Source of the DNA: Pyrenochaeta sp. MPI-SDFR-AT-0127
Taxonomy: Eukaryota; Ascomycota; Dothideomycetes; Pleosporales; Cucurbitariaceae
DNA length: 64,000 nucleotides
Assembly (NCBI GenBank): GCA_020747015.1
Contig: JAGTJM010000097.1
Span: 21,626 to 85,625 of the forward strand
Direction: 5' to 3'
Below the pieces are notes generated by a model. That model was not told the DNA's origin, searched no databases, and was given only the letters and a program-made list of their open reading frames with translations. Positions within the stretch are counted from its first letter, which is position 1. The number at the start of each line of letters is the position of its first letter. The position numbers and the translations under genes were made by a program. Shown in pieces: positions 22,101 to 33,005 of the stretch.

Positions 22101-22440
22101 TTGAGCGGGTTCAAGTGTTGGTCTGTATATTCTGCTCTCTTGGGCGGCCGAGGCAGTGCACCGCCCATGTGATGAAAAACTGTTACGAGATTACGGCAAT
22201 CCTTTGGGTTCTGGGCTTCTGTCTGCCTTGCTGCTTGGCTGCACAACGAGGCTATGGCAAGCGTAGCGATGAAAGTTTGTGGGCCTTAAACATACGCAGG
22301 TTAAATCTATATGTATATATATTGTTGATACTCTAGACTGGTGTAGCAAAGTTTTCGTAGTCGCGTTCAAGGTACATTCATAATCACAATGGTATGCAAA
22401 TTTTGCTATATCAAGGTCAATCCCTGACCGGGTATCGTAG
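19190..22440. other. 3.2-kb gene-poor region with a strand-asymmetric block
   Basis: No convincing gene on either strand. A C-rich stretch (about 20090-20240) is followed by a markedly G-rich stretch (about 20340-20560), a switch of base skew about 100 bases apart. Short frames across it are low-complexity Pro-rich and not convincing. The rest is ordinary-composition intergenic DNA. A non-coding transcript or a decayed gene is possible but not shown. Confidence 0.45.
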
Positions 22441-24072
22441 ATGAAGATGCTTGTAACTCTGGTGTTGCTCGCGGTTGCTCCAGTTGCGCTCGCGCTGGAT
22501 TTCGCGGCAGCTCGAGGACCGTTTCTGGTCAACAACAAAACGCGAGGAGCAATCACAATGAACGGAATTTGGTATGCGTTATCAGTAGCTTGTATAGTGG
22601 GCATCACAATTGATATCTCATAGGTATTCTCTCTCAAACTCTACAACAGACGTCAATGCTATGGACAGCCTAAATGACGCTGAGGCATGCACGCGCGATG
22701 CTGCGCTTATGGCTCAACTCGGCATTAATACTATATATGTCATGGCTATTGATCCAAAAGAGAACCACGATGCATGTTTTTCCATCTTCAACTCGGTTGG
22801 CATCTACATCATCGTTGCGCTTCGCACGGAGGGCATATTTGGTCTTACTTACGACGAGTTTGCCGGATCGTACACAACCGACTATTTAAAGGGCATCTTC
22901 GAGGTTATAGATGCTGTTAAAGATTACGATAATCTGCTTGGGTTTGATCTGGGAGTTATGCCACTTGTTGGATTTTTCGTCAGCCCAGCAAAAGACTTGA
23001 CCTACGCTGCTGGCCAGAAGCTCTATAGGGTACGTTACAGGCCTTCTCCTGGATGCTAGATTATTCAACAGTCAAACAGGCTTTCGTTAGAGACACAAAA
23101 GAGTATATTGCCAAACACGCGACTCGGCCCATCCTAGTCGGAGCAACATTACATCTAGCGCGAAATGACGAACTGCTGCAAGCCTCTTACCTCACGCAAT
23201 CACATGTACACTGGTTCTCATGCGCCGTCGATGGCAAAAAAGATGACTTCTCGAAGGCAGATTACGTATCTTTCTGGAGTCTTGGATATGGAGAAATAGA
23301 CCCCGTCAAAAAACAGATCTTCACTATGAGATCGATCGAGGGTGAGCTAACCACTGCGACGGTACCAACATGGTTCCAGATGTACGGCGTTTCGGACGAG
23401 GCAGACTACGTTGAATACGAATTACGGCCTGATCTGCTCGAAGATACATTTTACCTGTATAACTCGTCTTCGCAGCTTGTTCAACCGAATGGTGCATTGA
23501 CTGGCGGAGCGCGCTTTACCTGGACAAATACAAATCTGGGATGGAAAGTTCCCATCTCGAATTGGGGCATTGTAACCACAGGGCCTGGGGGCGATGTCCA
23601 GCTCACTCCAAACTACGACCGTCTTCGCGAGATGTTCAGCCAGATGTACACTGGAAACTGGCTCAGTGGATCAAGCATAGATAACAGCTATGAAACGCCC
23701 GTAAAGTGCGACGCAAGTAACCTGAAGAATACTACGACAAATCTATACTTCGATGAGCCCACCACAGTCACAATTGCTACTGATTGGGCACTTCCCACGC
23801 GTCCTTCTGGCCTCGACGCATTGATCACGAGCGGAGCAAGTGGGAAAAGAGGCAAGATGGTAGATGTCACGATCACTACCATTGTGCATGCTATCAAGGA
23901 CAGCAAAGGAAATGCTATAACGGATATTGTCCTGAAGCCTAGCAAGAGCGGGTCTGCGGGCACTGCTAGTACGGCAACTAGCACGGGGGCTGCTGGCTCA
24001 CCTTTTCATACAGAAGGGAAAACCGGAGTTGGTGCTGGCATAGCACTTGCTGCTCTCGCTGCCCTCTTCTAG
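22441..24072 (+). CDS. GH72-like GPI-anchored protein, catalytic residues lost
   Basis: Predicted 509 residues over exons 22441-22571, 22624-23029 and 23080-24072; introns of 52 and 50 nt. Residues 1-19 are a signal peptide. The body aligns with the GH72 beta-1,3-glucanosyltransferase (Gas/Gel) fold: a DAEACTRDAALMAQLGINTI stretch, YLKGIFEVIDAVKDYDNLLG, VRDTKEYIAKHATRPILVG and a late SNWGIVTTGPGGDVQLT. Active Gas1 has its acid/base Glu in GFFAGNEV and its nucleophile in FFSEYGC. Here these read GFDLGVMP (Met156) and WFQMYGV (Met280), so neither Glu is present. The C-terminus has a Ser/Gly/Thr-rich stretch and a hydrophobic GVGAGIALAALAALF tail, fitting GPI attachment. Probably a wall-localised pseudoenzyme, perhaps glucan-binding. 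No X8/CBM43 domain is seen. Confidence 0.78.
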
Positions 24073-25230
24073 CCGCCTAACCAACGAAATCAGGGCATGT
24101 TCGCTTCTATGGCGGAGGGGCCTGTGAGACTGCCAGCCATTGAGGAATGGAGACTTGCTCTTGCAGTCAAGTGTCAATGCCCGAGATATACTAATGCGAC
24201 AAGCACGAATTGTTCTTTCCTTACAATGGTCACGAAGCCAAGACATAAGTAATGTATAATAAATAATATATGTGCAGTGATTCAATCCAAACATTTTGAC
24301 CACGAGTGACCAAGATAATCCTGTCACGATTAGAGTAGACTCTTCAGTTGGCCAAAGGTAAGGCACCAACCGAGAACCAGGACCTAGCTACTGTATACAA
24401 TACCATTTTTATTGAGTCTAACATACAAGTGGAGATCCTCATGCTCCTATCGATTCTTATCACGTCACTCGGTACTCTTGGTGATTGTATATTGCGATGT
24501 TATAGCCGCGGAATACTCGTATAACCGAACTTCAGTCAACAAACGACAACGAACCTTAGGTCATACAGCAACGAGTGACTAGGCGGTACATCACTGAGCT
24601 AGCTGCAAAGGAGCAAGTGTACAGCCCCAATGTACCTTGAACGATTTTAAATCATAGATACCGAACGAGTGCAGTGAAATGGATTGTCGAGGATAGGAGC
24701 TCAGCAGATAAGTAATAGGCCAATCACGGCGGTCTCCGGCACTTTGCTCGCGGATATAAGCATGGATCTGACTAGAGACTGAGATGTCAGTACAAGGTGC
24801 TCGGCATACCAGCACGCTCTTGCCAACTTCTCATCTATATGGGCTCGGCCGACGTTAGAATTATTGCCTAGGTTAACCAATACTATATTGAAATGCGGCG
24901 ACTAGTTGATAGCCCTTGTATGCCAACAGAGATGGGGTATCTGGGGCGGATCAGATGCACCCGTGGTAAGGTTCGGCTATAGTCTGCCGCCTTTCCAAAA
25001 GAGACCGACCTCGGTATCTCCACGCGCCAGACATTTGCGGAGGCGGGGATCGACCATGAGACAGTAAGCTTTATTACAACAGGTGCCTCACATTACTGAA
25101 AGATACTCTCCTTGAATCCACCAAAGAGCTGTCTTTGTAGCTTCACCTCAATTTTACTTCGTTCTACTTAGTTCATTGCTTGAGTACCCGCCACCCTACT
25201 TCTCAACGCTCACACCGCACAACAGCCATC
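24073..25230. other. Intergenic region upstream of the thiolase gene
   Basis: About 1.15 kb containing the 3' UTR of the GH72-like gene and the thiolase promoter. No gene is recognised. Confidence 0.5.
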
Positions 25231-26677
25231 ATGGTCTCCCAAAAACAGCCCGTCTACGTCCTCGGCGTAGGCATGACCAAGTTCATCAAGCCTCGCGGCA
25301 AAGTCGACTACCCAGAACTCGGTTTCGAAGCTGGTGTCAAGGCTATGCTCGACGCGCACATCAACTACGACGACGTTGACCAGGGTGTTGCCTGCTACTG
25401 CTATGGCGACTCGACCTGCGGCCAGCGTGTTTTCTACCAGTTCGGTATGACCGGCATTCCCGTCTACAATGTCAACAACAACTGCTCGACGGGCTCGACT
25501 GGCCTGTACATGGGACGCAATATGATTGCGCATGGCGCCGCAGACTGTGTGTTGGTTGTCGGTTTCGAGAAGATGTTTCCCGGCAGCTTGCAGACTTTCT
25601 TCCAGGACAGGTCGAATCCTACGGCTACTACAAACTTGATCATGAAGGAGACGAGGGGCATCACGAAGGCTCCCGGCGCTGCACAGCTGTTCGGCAATGC
25701 CGGACGGGAACACATGGAGAAGTACGTTCGCCCGTCACAATCTGTCTACTTTCATTTATGATCTTCAATCACACGGTGCTAACACTATTGACAGATATGG
25801 CTCTGAACTCAAGGACTTTGCCGAAATCGGTCGCATCAACCACGCACACTCCAAGAACAACCCCTACTCCCAGTTCCAGGACGAATACACCCTTGAACAG
25901 ATCATGAACGCACCCATGATTCACGAGCCCCTCACAAAGCTTCAGTGCTGCCCAACTTCTGATGGAGCCGCCGCTACCGTTCTTGTCTCGCAAGCCTTCC
26001 TCGACAAGCGCCCCGAACTTAAGGACCAGGCCATCCTGATTGCTGGCCAACGCCTTGCTACCGACTCCCCGGCACTCTTCAACCGCAGCGCGATTGATCT
26101 TATCGGATACGGTATGAGCGAGCTGGCCGCGAAGGATGCGTTGGCGGAGGCCAATGTCTCTGCCGATGAGGTCAAGGTCTGTGAGCTGCACGACTGTTTC
26201 TCAGCCAACGAGATGGTCACCATCGAGGCACTTGGACTTGCACCCAAGGGCAAGGCACACGAGCTTATTCGCAAAGGTGGTATCACCTATGGTGGCAAAG
26301 TTGTCATCAATCCCTCTGGTGGCCTCATCTCCAAGGGTCATCCCCTCGGCGCCACCGGTCTCGCCCAATGTGCTGAGCTCGTCTGGCACATGCGTGGATG
26401 GGCAAACAACCGCTCCGTCAAGGATACGAAGGTTGCCCTCCAGCACAATCTCGGCCTTGGTGGCGCAGTCGTGTGCACAGTTTACAAGCGTGCTGATGGT
26501 AGCGCGGCAACAGACAAGTCTGACCAGGAAGTTGGCAAGCTCACTGGCCTCGGATACAACCCAGCTACCCAAGCCAAGGGTTTCACAAAGGCACAAGTTG
26601 ATACTGTCCGGTCGAAGAAGGCAAGGAGCGAATGGGCACTTCAAGATATCGAGCAGAAGGTTGAGTCAAGATTTTAG
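25231..26677 (+). CDS. SCP-x type thiolase (sterol carrier protein 2 thiolase)
   Basis: Predicted 457-residue thiolase-fold enzyme in two exons, 25231-25721 and 25795-26677, separated by a 73-nt GT-AG intron with a GCTAAC branch site. The nucleophilic cysteine is C85 in NVNNNCSTGSTGLYMG; the C-terminal active-site motifs are ELHDCFSANE and GGLISKGHPLGATG, with the last thiolase block near NLGLGGAVVCTVYK. SCP-x thiolases cleave 3-oxoacyl-CoAs, including branched or sterol side chains, usually in peroxisomes. The SCP2 lipid-binding domain of animal SCP-x is absent, as in other fungal members. The C-terminus ESRF is not a clear PTS1, and no PTS2 is obvious, so localisation is uncertain. The start is set by conservation of KQPVYVLGVGMTKF. 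Confidence 0.9.
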
Positions 26678-27331
26678 ACACATATCCTGGGGGATTGATG
26701 GCTTTCCCATGTCTTTGGTTCAGTGTACTGAGCGTCTGTATATAGTATAATTTCAAAAAGTTCATTGTATCATTCCATCCTCGCCGCTGGTCCATCATCG
26801 ATACTCTGCCAACATCTACGACATTTCAATGTTTCCCATTGTTCTATATTCGATGCTGTGAAACTGGGCTGTGTAGTTGCATAAGTCTCAAGAGGAACAA
26901 GTACAGACCTGCTACAATCTTTTGTACACTCATATCGCCATACGGGCCCAAGTAATGATCTCCACACGAAAGGAGCAAGAGGAACTTATTGGCTATTACA
27001 CCCTAAAAAGTAACAGTGTCTGTATAGCGTGCAAAAGATGCGCTGCCTATTGGGAACGACGAAAGAACTTCACCCGAGGCTGATGCTCCTCTTCCACCCA
27101 AGTAGAGAAAGCAATGAACAGGCCCACAGCGCAGTGCTCTAACCATAGTGGAGGCCATATGTCGCTCAATTCTCTGCAAATATCTGATGAAATAATGTGG
27201 ACACAAAGAACATGCTTTGTTGTTCATGAACTTCAACTCTTGATGAGGTGGCCGTTTGTGTCGATCGTCAAGTCGCTCGATATGGTTGTTTCCCCAAGGC
27301 TAGCGGTCGGGCTTGGTTTCTCCTGCGGAAT
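26678..27331. other. Tail-to-tail intergenic region
   Basis: About 650 bases between convergent stops of the thiolase gene and the orphan gene. Only 3' flanks are expected. No gene is seen. Confidence 0.5.
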
Positions 27332-28255
27332 CTAATTATAATCAAAAACATAATGTCTTATGGAGATGCCGTGAAACGAAGAAACACTATGATTCTGTTG
27401 CGTGTTAACGAAGAATGACGGATGCTTCCCATACACCCATTGGAAAGCACTAGCAAGTTCATGAAACATGTCTTTGAATCTGCTATGATTATCGGTAAGT
27501 TCAAAGGCGAAAGCATATTTGACCACGCAACTCTGAATTGCCTGTCGAAAGGTGATTTTGCAACGCTGGCGAATCTTGGGTAAATCTCGAGCTGCGCACA
27601 GCATGAGGTTCTCTACCGAGAGTGCCGACAGACCAGGCGAAGACGAATGTGTACCGCGATTTTGTACGTCTCTTCTGACCAGACGTTGTGTTTCCGTGAT
27701 TACTGACCATACAAGATCAGAGTCCTCCAGCATCTCCAGCGAAGGGATTTCGATATCGCTCACGATATAAAGCTTCATTGAACAGTCGACAATAAAGGCG
27801 AGTAGGGCAGCATCTGTTGAGTCAAAGATGCCCATTTCGATGAGGTCTCTTGACCATAGGTCCTGACGGCCCGGGAACCAAGGTGTAGAATAAGGTCCCG
27901 GGATGCTGTCAGCGATATTGCCTCCGAGTATGAGCGTAGAATCTTCGAAAATTTCTTCATCTGAGTCACCAAATTCGGTTTGAAAATATCCACTGGTCGT
28001 TGATGGTGACAATGACGACGCTGACGCAGAACTGTCTTCCAATGAAAAGACTTCTTGAAAAGTTGTTGGGAAAGGGTGGTATCCTCTTGGTCTGCCGACG
28101 GGAAGATTGGATATGTCGTGGAGCGTAAAGCTTGTAGTAAGATCAATATGACTGGGGTTTGGAAATTGTTCCATACTTGCTGGTAGGAGGAAATGGGGCG
28201 CTTCCAAAGTACTCTCGAGTTCTTGAGGATGTGGAGTTTCCATCGGCAAAGGCAT
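27332..28255 (-). CDS. Hypothetical protein, no family recognised
   Basis: Intronless frame of 307 residues that I do not recognise. There is no signal peptide or transmembrane helix. Residues 1-115 are Ser/Thr/Pro-rich and acidic, with a DSDEEIFEDS cluster, as in disordered or activation-domain-like regions. Residues about 130-290 look folded and helical, with segments DAALLAFIVDCSMKLYIVSD, EDSDLVWSVITETQRLVRRD, FRQAIQSCVVKYAFAFEL and FHELASAFQWVYGKH. The layout (disordered N-terminus, helical C-terminus) is compatible with a transcriptional or signalling regulator, but no DNA-binding motif is present. The start is the first ATG; the long frame, in a region where frames are otherwise short, is the main support that it is real. 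Confidence 0.6.
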   Translation of the reverse strand: MPLPMETPHPQELESTLEAPHFLLPASMEQFPNPSHIDLTTSFTLHDISNLPVGRPRGYHPFPTTFQEVFSLEDSSASASSLSPSTTSGYFQTEFGDSDEEIFEDSTLILGGNIADSIPGPYSTPWFPGRQDLWSRDLIEMGIFDSTDAALLAFIVDCSMKLYIVSDIEIPSLEMLEDSDLVWSVITETQRLVRRDVQNRGTHSSSPGLSALSVENLMLCAARDLPKIRQRCKITFRQAIQSCVVKYAFAFELTDNHSRFKDMFHELASAFQWVYGKHPSFFVNTQQNHSVSSFHGISIRHYVFDYN

Positions 28256-29793
28256 GTTTGGTAAGTTCTACTACAGGAGGAGATTATGCAAAGAGACACC
28301 GAGAATCACTTGAACGAATATAGGTTTTATATCAATCTAATTATCTTTCAATTAAATAATATTGTTGAACACTGTAATTTTCTCGATATCTTGAGCAGAA
28401 CCGTGGTTGATGATACAAATGTTGATGGATGAGTAACTGCTCTTGAATTTTCACCTAATACATAAAACTGTGGGTGAGTTATTTGCACAGAGGAGTGATA
28501 CAGGACATGAAGAGGTCCTACTCTACTTTGTTGATTTAAAGTGATAATAGCGATGGACATGCTGGCGTGACCAAGCTTGAGCAGCTTTCTGACCAATGAG
28601 GACGGGAAGAGCTAGCCACTAGCGTTGCCAAGAAACCGTCGAAATTCTCCTTCAACTGACCGATCGTCTCCATTCTTCTCTTCTTCACATATTATTACCG
28701 GTCTTCAGGAACCTTAAGGTCCGTCCCAATCAGAATGGATTCGACTTTTCCGGAGCAGACCCAGAGTGATGCACAGCCGTTCTAATCCTGCAGTTCATTT
28801 GCGTCGACTCCGGTCGGTATTGGAGCTGCGGGTTCGCTTTAGGCCTACATTTCAATCTCAGCCTGCTCAGCCTGGCGTGAGGATATCAATTCACTCAAGT
28901 TTGCAGCTTCTGGAAAGGTCGCGATGGGTAGAATGCCGGAGGCGTTCGATTGACAAGGCAATGTCGCGATATGCGTTTTCCTGCTTTGGGTGCTAGGGCT
29001 GGCCACCAATATGGTCGCAACGTGTATCGAGCTGCTCGAAGCGAATACGGCGCAAACAAGCAGATTTGACTGGAGCCACAACTGGAGCTTCCCGTCGTGT
29101 AGACCCAGCGCGTTGGGGGCGGAGCCATGTTTGTCGAATAACGTTCATTGAACAGCTGAATGGTCCCCGCACTTGCCCGCCATGTGCCACCACATAACGA
29201 GCAGGAAACACAGTTCCAGGTATAGCAGCGCGAAAGCGGCTGAGCAAAAGCCTCTTTATCGACGTGATTATCGTGCTTTGCCATTCGTTGTAATTGAGAG
29301 ATTCCATATTCCCCTATCCAATCGTTCTTTCCATCTGCATAACTTGTCTGAAGTTGGCTGCGACTAGCGAATGGGCTTCCACATTTCTCCCGTACTACAC
29401 ATGGCAAGTATTTTTGTCTGAGTGACCCGCTTCGCGGGCCTGGAGATCGCTCGTATTCTCTCCACAAGGATGCCACTGGGAATCATGTCCCACAGCCTGC
29501 AATATATGGCTGGGAAGAAGGGCGCCCTGCATGCTTTGCGGCATGGTCAGATCGGCACAATTCGAGCTCATCTCCCCAACAAACTACGCCACGAATGGGA
29601 GCAGCAGACTAACCGTAGACGCGTCCGTTGTCCTCTCCAAAGAACCTTTTCAGCCTTATCAGTGCTCAGCTTGACAATCCCGACTGCTCGTCGCGGTGCC
29701 AGGCTGCGATCCTTCTTTCTCTCTCAACAACCTCCAACGACTGGGACAGCCCACACTCATCTCATGCATTTTTGAAAGTCATGAATAGATAAC
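28256..29793. other. Intergenic region
   Basis: About 1.5 kb between divergent genes. A 193-codon minus-strand frame at 28895-29476 has no recognisable features and competes with other frames, so I do not call it. The region just left of 29794 should be the kelch gene promoter. Confidence 0.45.
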
Positions 29794-32541
29794 ATGGCAT
29801 ATATTCGACTATGCCTATTCGTCGCTTGCACATTTGTCGCGTTGTCATTACAACAACAACAAGACCCGGTCATTGATTTGTATGCAGCGCTGGGCCAAAA
29901 CTGTAGTTATCCAGCTAACGCCAAATCAGCTGCCGACGATGGGGTCACCGAACTGCGCAGATAGATGGGAAGCTGTATATTGATGGTTTCTGAGTTCCAG
30001 ACGAAGACCACGTGAGAGAACATGCTAACTACGGGCAGGGGGCCTGGTACGATATAATCAGCGAGAGTTGGATGACCCAAGTACGTGCAACCAGCTGTGT
30101 CGTTTCATCATGCATCGGCCAGTGGTCTAACGTATATTGACAGACATATACTTGGTATACAGCGACCTCAACTCCACACCACAAGACCCGAGTAATATGC
30201 CGGTGCAACACGCGAACCTTACCAAGCCTGCCAATGTACCCAGCGTGTCGGGTGGATATCTCTGGGCGGATGAGACCAACAAATGCTTCTATCAGATTGG
30301 AGGAGAGTATTTTCCAGGTAGCAGCCCTACGGACTTCAGCCTTTGGACATACGATGTGCTCCTCGATCAGTGGAACAATACCAAGTTCACAAGCAGCGAG
30401 AGGTCTCCACAAAGACTATCTTTTGGGGCTGGAACACAAGTTGAGAGTCTTGGGCTAGGTTATTATTTGGGAGGCTGGTTCAATAATCGAACAACGCCGA
30501 AGTGGACAGGCCCAGAGATAGCTACGAGCAACATGGTGGAATTCGACTTCACAAAAGGTCACCTAAAGAATATAACTGGACCAGATACTACTGGTCGTGC
30601 CGAGGGACAGATGGTGTCTCTGCCCGTATCGGACAGAGGTATGCTCATCTACTTTGGTGGCATTGAGGATCCGTTCCGGAATGGAAGCATCGTTGCGGTA
30701 CGCCTCGAAACCCCAGAACACAACATCAGAGCTAATTGAACATTGTTTCAGGCAAATATGAGCGTGAGAATAGCTTGATCTTGCTGCACGATCCATCTAA
30801 CTGTCATAGAAAATCCACATCTATGATATCGCATCATCAGGATGGTACAGCCAGACTGCAACCGGGGACATTCCTCTCGCGCGTCGTCAGTTTTGCGCCG
30901 ATGTCACCTGGGCAGACGACAAGACCTCCTTTAATATGTAGGACATATCTCATTCACAATTTCTTTGCAATTGTAACATTGATGGGTATGCGGATAATGG
31001 CAGGGTGTGTGTATGTAGATGTTTGGATCAGGAGTGCTCAATTTCTAGAAAGATAGAGCTCCGCAGCGAATAACTAGTTTACTCATGCTGACAAAGTACA
31101 GTTATCTCTATGGAGGATATGGATTCGGCGACCGCAAAGCTTTCAACGATGTCTACATCCTTTCCATCCCATCCTTCCAATGGGTCAAAGCATATCCGCT
31201 TGATGGATCCGACGCTGTCCCTGATCCAGCTGGCCATGGTGGTTGCAGCGCAAACGTCGTACGGCGCAACCAGATGCTGGTGATTGGTGGTTGGTTTCCA
31301 GACCTCACACATACGGATTGTGACGCGCCAAAGGCTCAAGGCCAACATAACATGATAATGGGCAATAACACGGAGCGGCAATTCATGTGGGACGATTTTG
31401 ATGCTGAACTCACTACCTATGCCGTGCCCCCAGTAGTTGTTTCTGTGATCGGAGGAGGGTAGGTTTCCTTCGGCTGCTGACCATCTGAAAGATGCTAACA
31501 AGTATCAGGCCTACTGGTGGCGCGACAGTCACGGCACCTGCAGCATGGAATCACCCCAACCTCAAAAACTATTATCAACTTCGTCCACCTTCCACAGTTC
31601 GAGCAGCAACCCGTGTGGTACCTCCTACTGTGTCTCCATCACCGAGCGGCCCAGCTGCTCCTCCACCACGCAAGACGAACATAGCTGTAATCGCTGGAGG
31701 TACCGTTGGAGGGCTCGTCGTACTCATCGCCATTTTGTGCCTGATCTTGTTTTGTTTACACCGTCGGAAGAAAGACAAGAAGAATAGAGGCGAAAGTGCC
31801 TCTGCCCATCCGCCGCCCGCGGAACTTGCCGTCACTCCCATTCCACATGAGATGTCGACGCCAGACACGAACAAGTATGTCTCCATCCATGAGCGGCCAG
31901 ACCACAACTTTCCTGTAGCCTACTCTACGGTTGCTCCGTTGAGATCTCCAAGTCACGACTATACATCCCAATATTCTGCTCAGACGCCCCCGTCGTACGG
32001 AACAGCCCCAGCATTTACAGCCGCGACATACCATCCATCCGATGAGGGGGCGTATTCTCGGTACTCTCAGCAATCACCGGCCCAGCAAAGTAATGGTGAG
32101 TTGTTTTTCTCAGATGATAGCGCTGCTCGCCGAACACAGACCGCATCTTGGGACCAGAATGTAAATATGGAACAAAATGCAGGTGGTAGCCAACGCCATT
32201 ACTCTTACCCAACGCCCACTTCCCCCCTACAGCGACACAGTATCCCAGTTTCGTCGCAGCCGCAACCACAAATCTATTATCCTCCGCCACAAGACCCCAG
32301 AACATCTTCGCAAGGCTCGCCGCCTTCATTCTCCCAGCAGGGAGGTAGTCCGACAGGAACACAGTATAGTGGCGAGAGATCACAAGGCCATACACCTAAC
32401 ATGAGCACGATGACCACGCCTGCGCAATTTTATCCCCAATCCGCACCTCTGGGGTCACCAGGAGCTAGAGATGGAGAACGGCGTGGCCCAGGCGACCAGC
32501 GACCCGCACAGGGTAGATTTGTAGAAGCTGGCCACATGTGA
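29794..32541 (+). CDS. Kelch-repeat single-pass membrane protein
   Basis: Predicted 755 residues in eight exons: 29794-29879, 29930-29985, 30039-30080, 30144-30697, 30752-30763, 30810-30937, 31102-31458 and 31509-32541. The phases join without stops, and all introns are GT-AG. The fifth exon is a 12-nt microexon. Residues 1-20 are a signal peptide. After splicing, the mature protein starts with a CRRWGHRTAQIDGKLYIDGG kelch blade, continuing through GGYLWADETNKCFYQIGGEY, GRAEGQMVSLP and GMLIYFGG, ARRQFCADVTW, and NIYLYGGYGFGD to QMLVIGGWFPD. A Thr/Pro-rich linker, one helix (about residues 490-512, IAGGTVGGLVVLIAILCLIL) and a long Pro/Ser/Gln-rich cytosolic tail follow. This is a common, functionally uncharacterised family in filamentous ascomycetes. 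Intron 6 (164 nt) is the least certain junction. Confidence 0.85.
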
Positions 32542-33005
32542 AAAATGGTGAAGGTGAAAAATATCGATTGGTGGAGCTCATGCATGGTAATTTGTAGCTG
32601 GTCCTTGAAGACTAGACTGGCATTGCATCGAAGTACATATTGCTGCTCGACTGAGATATTCGGGAATTTTATTCTTGCACAGCGAAGGCTCGGGGTCACT
32701 GGAATCCTATGAAAGGCCATGCTCTTTGTGAGCGAGGTAGTTTGAATAATAGAGCATTTCACATTAATCACAATCACGACCATCTGCCTGGCGTGACACA
32801 CTATATTTTTCGTATAGGGCCCAAGGGATGGTCAGTAAGCAATTGTGAGAGACACTTTAGCGCCAACACGTGCCAGCGTGGCTCGGTCCCGCAGCGCCCG
32901 CCGACTCTTTACACGTTGACCACAATTTGTTTGCTGGAGACAAGGACACATGTCACGATAACACTCTCCGTCGAACACCCATCCCATGCCATCCCCACGC
33001 CCAGC
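32542..33005. other. Intergenic region before the conserved membrane protein
   Basis: About 460 bases. The downstream reading frame is open through this stretch back to 32709, but its translation is not protein-like. It is treated as 3' UTR plus promoter. Confidence 0.5.

Noticed and set aside
28895..29476. 193-codon minus-strand frame
   Set aside because: No conserved motif, signal or helix, and overlapping frames of similar quality exist on both strands.
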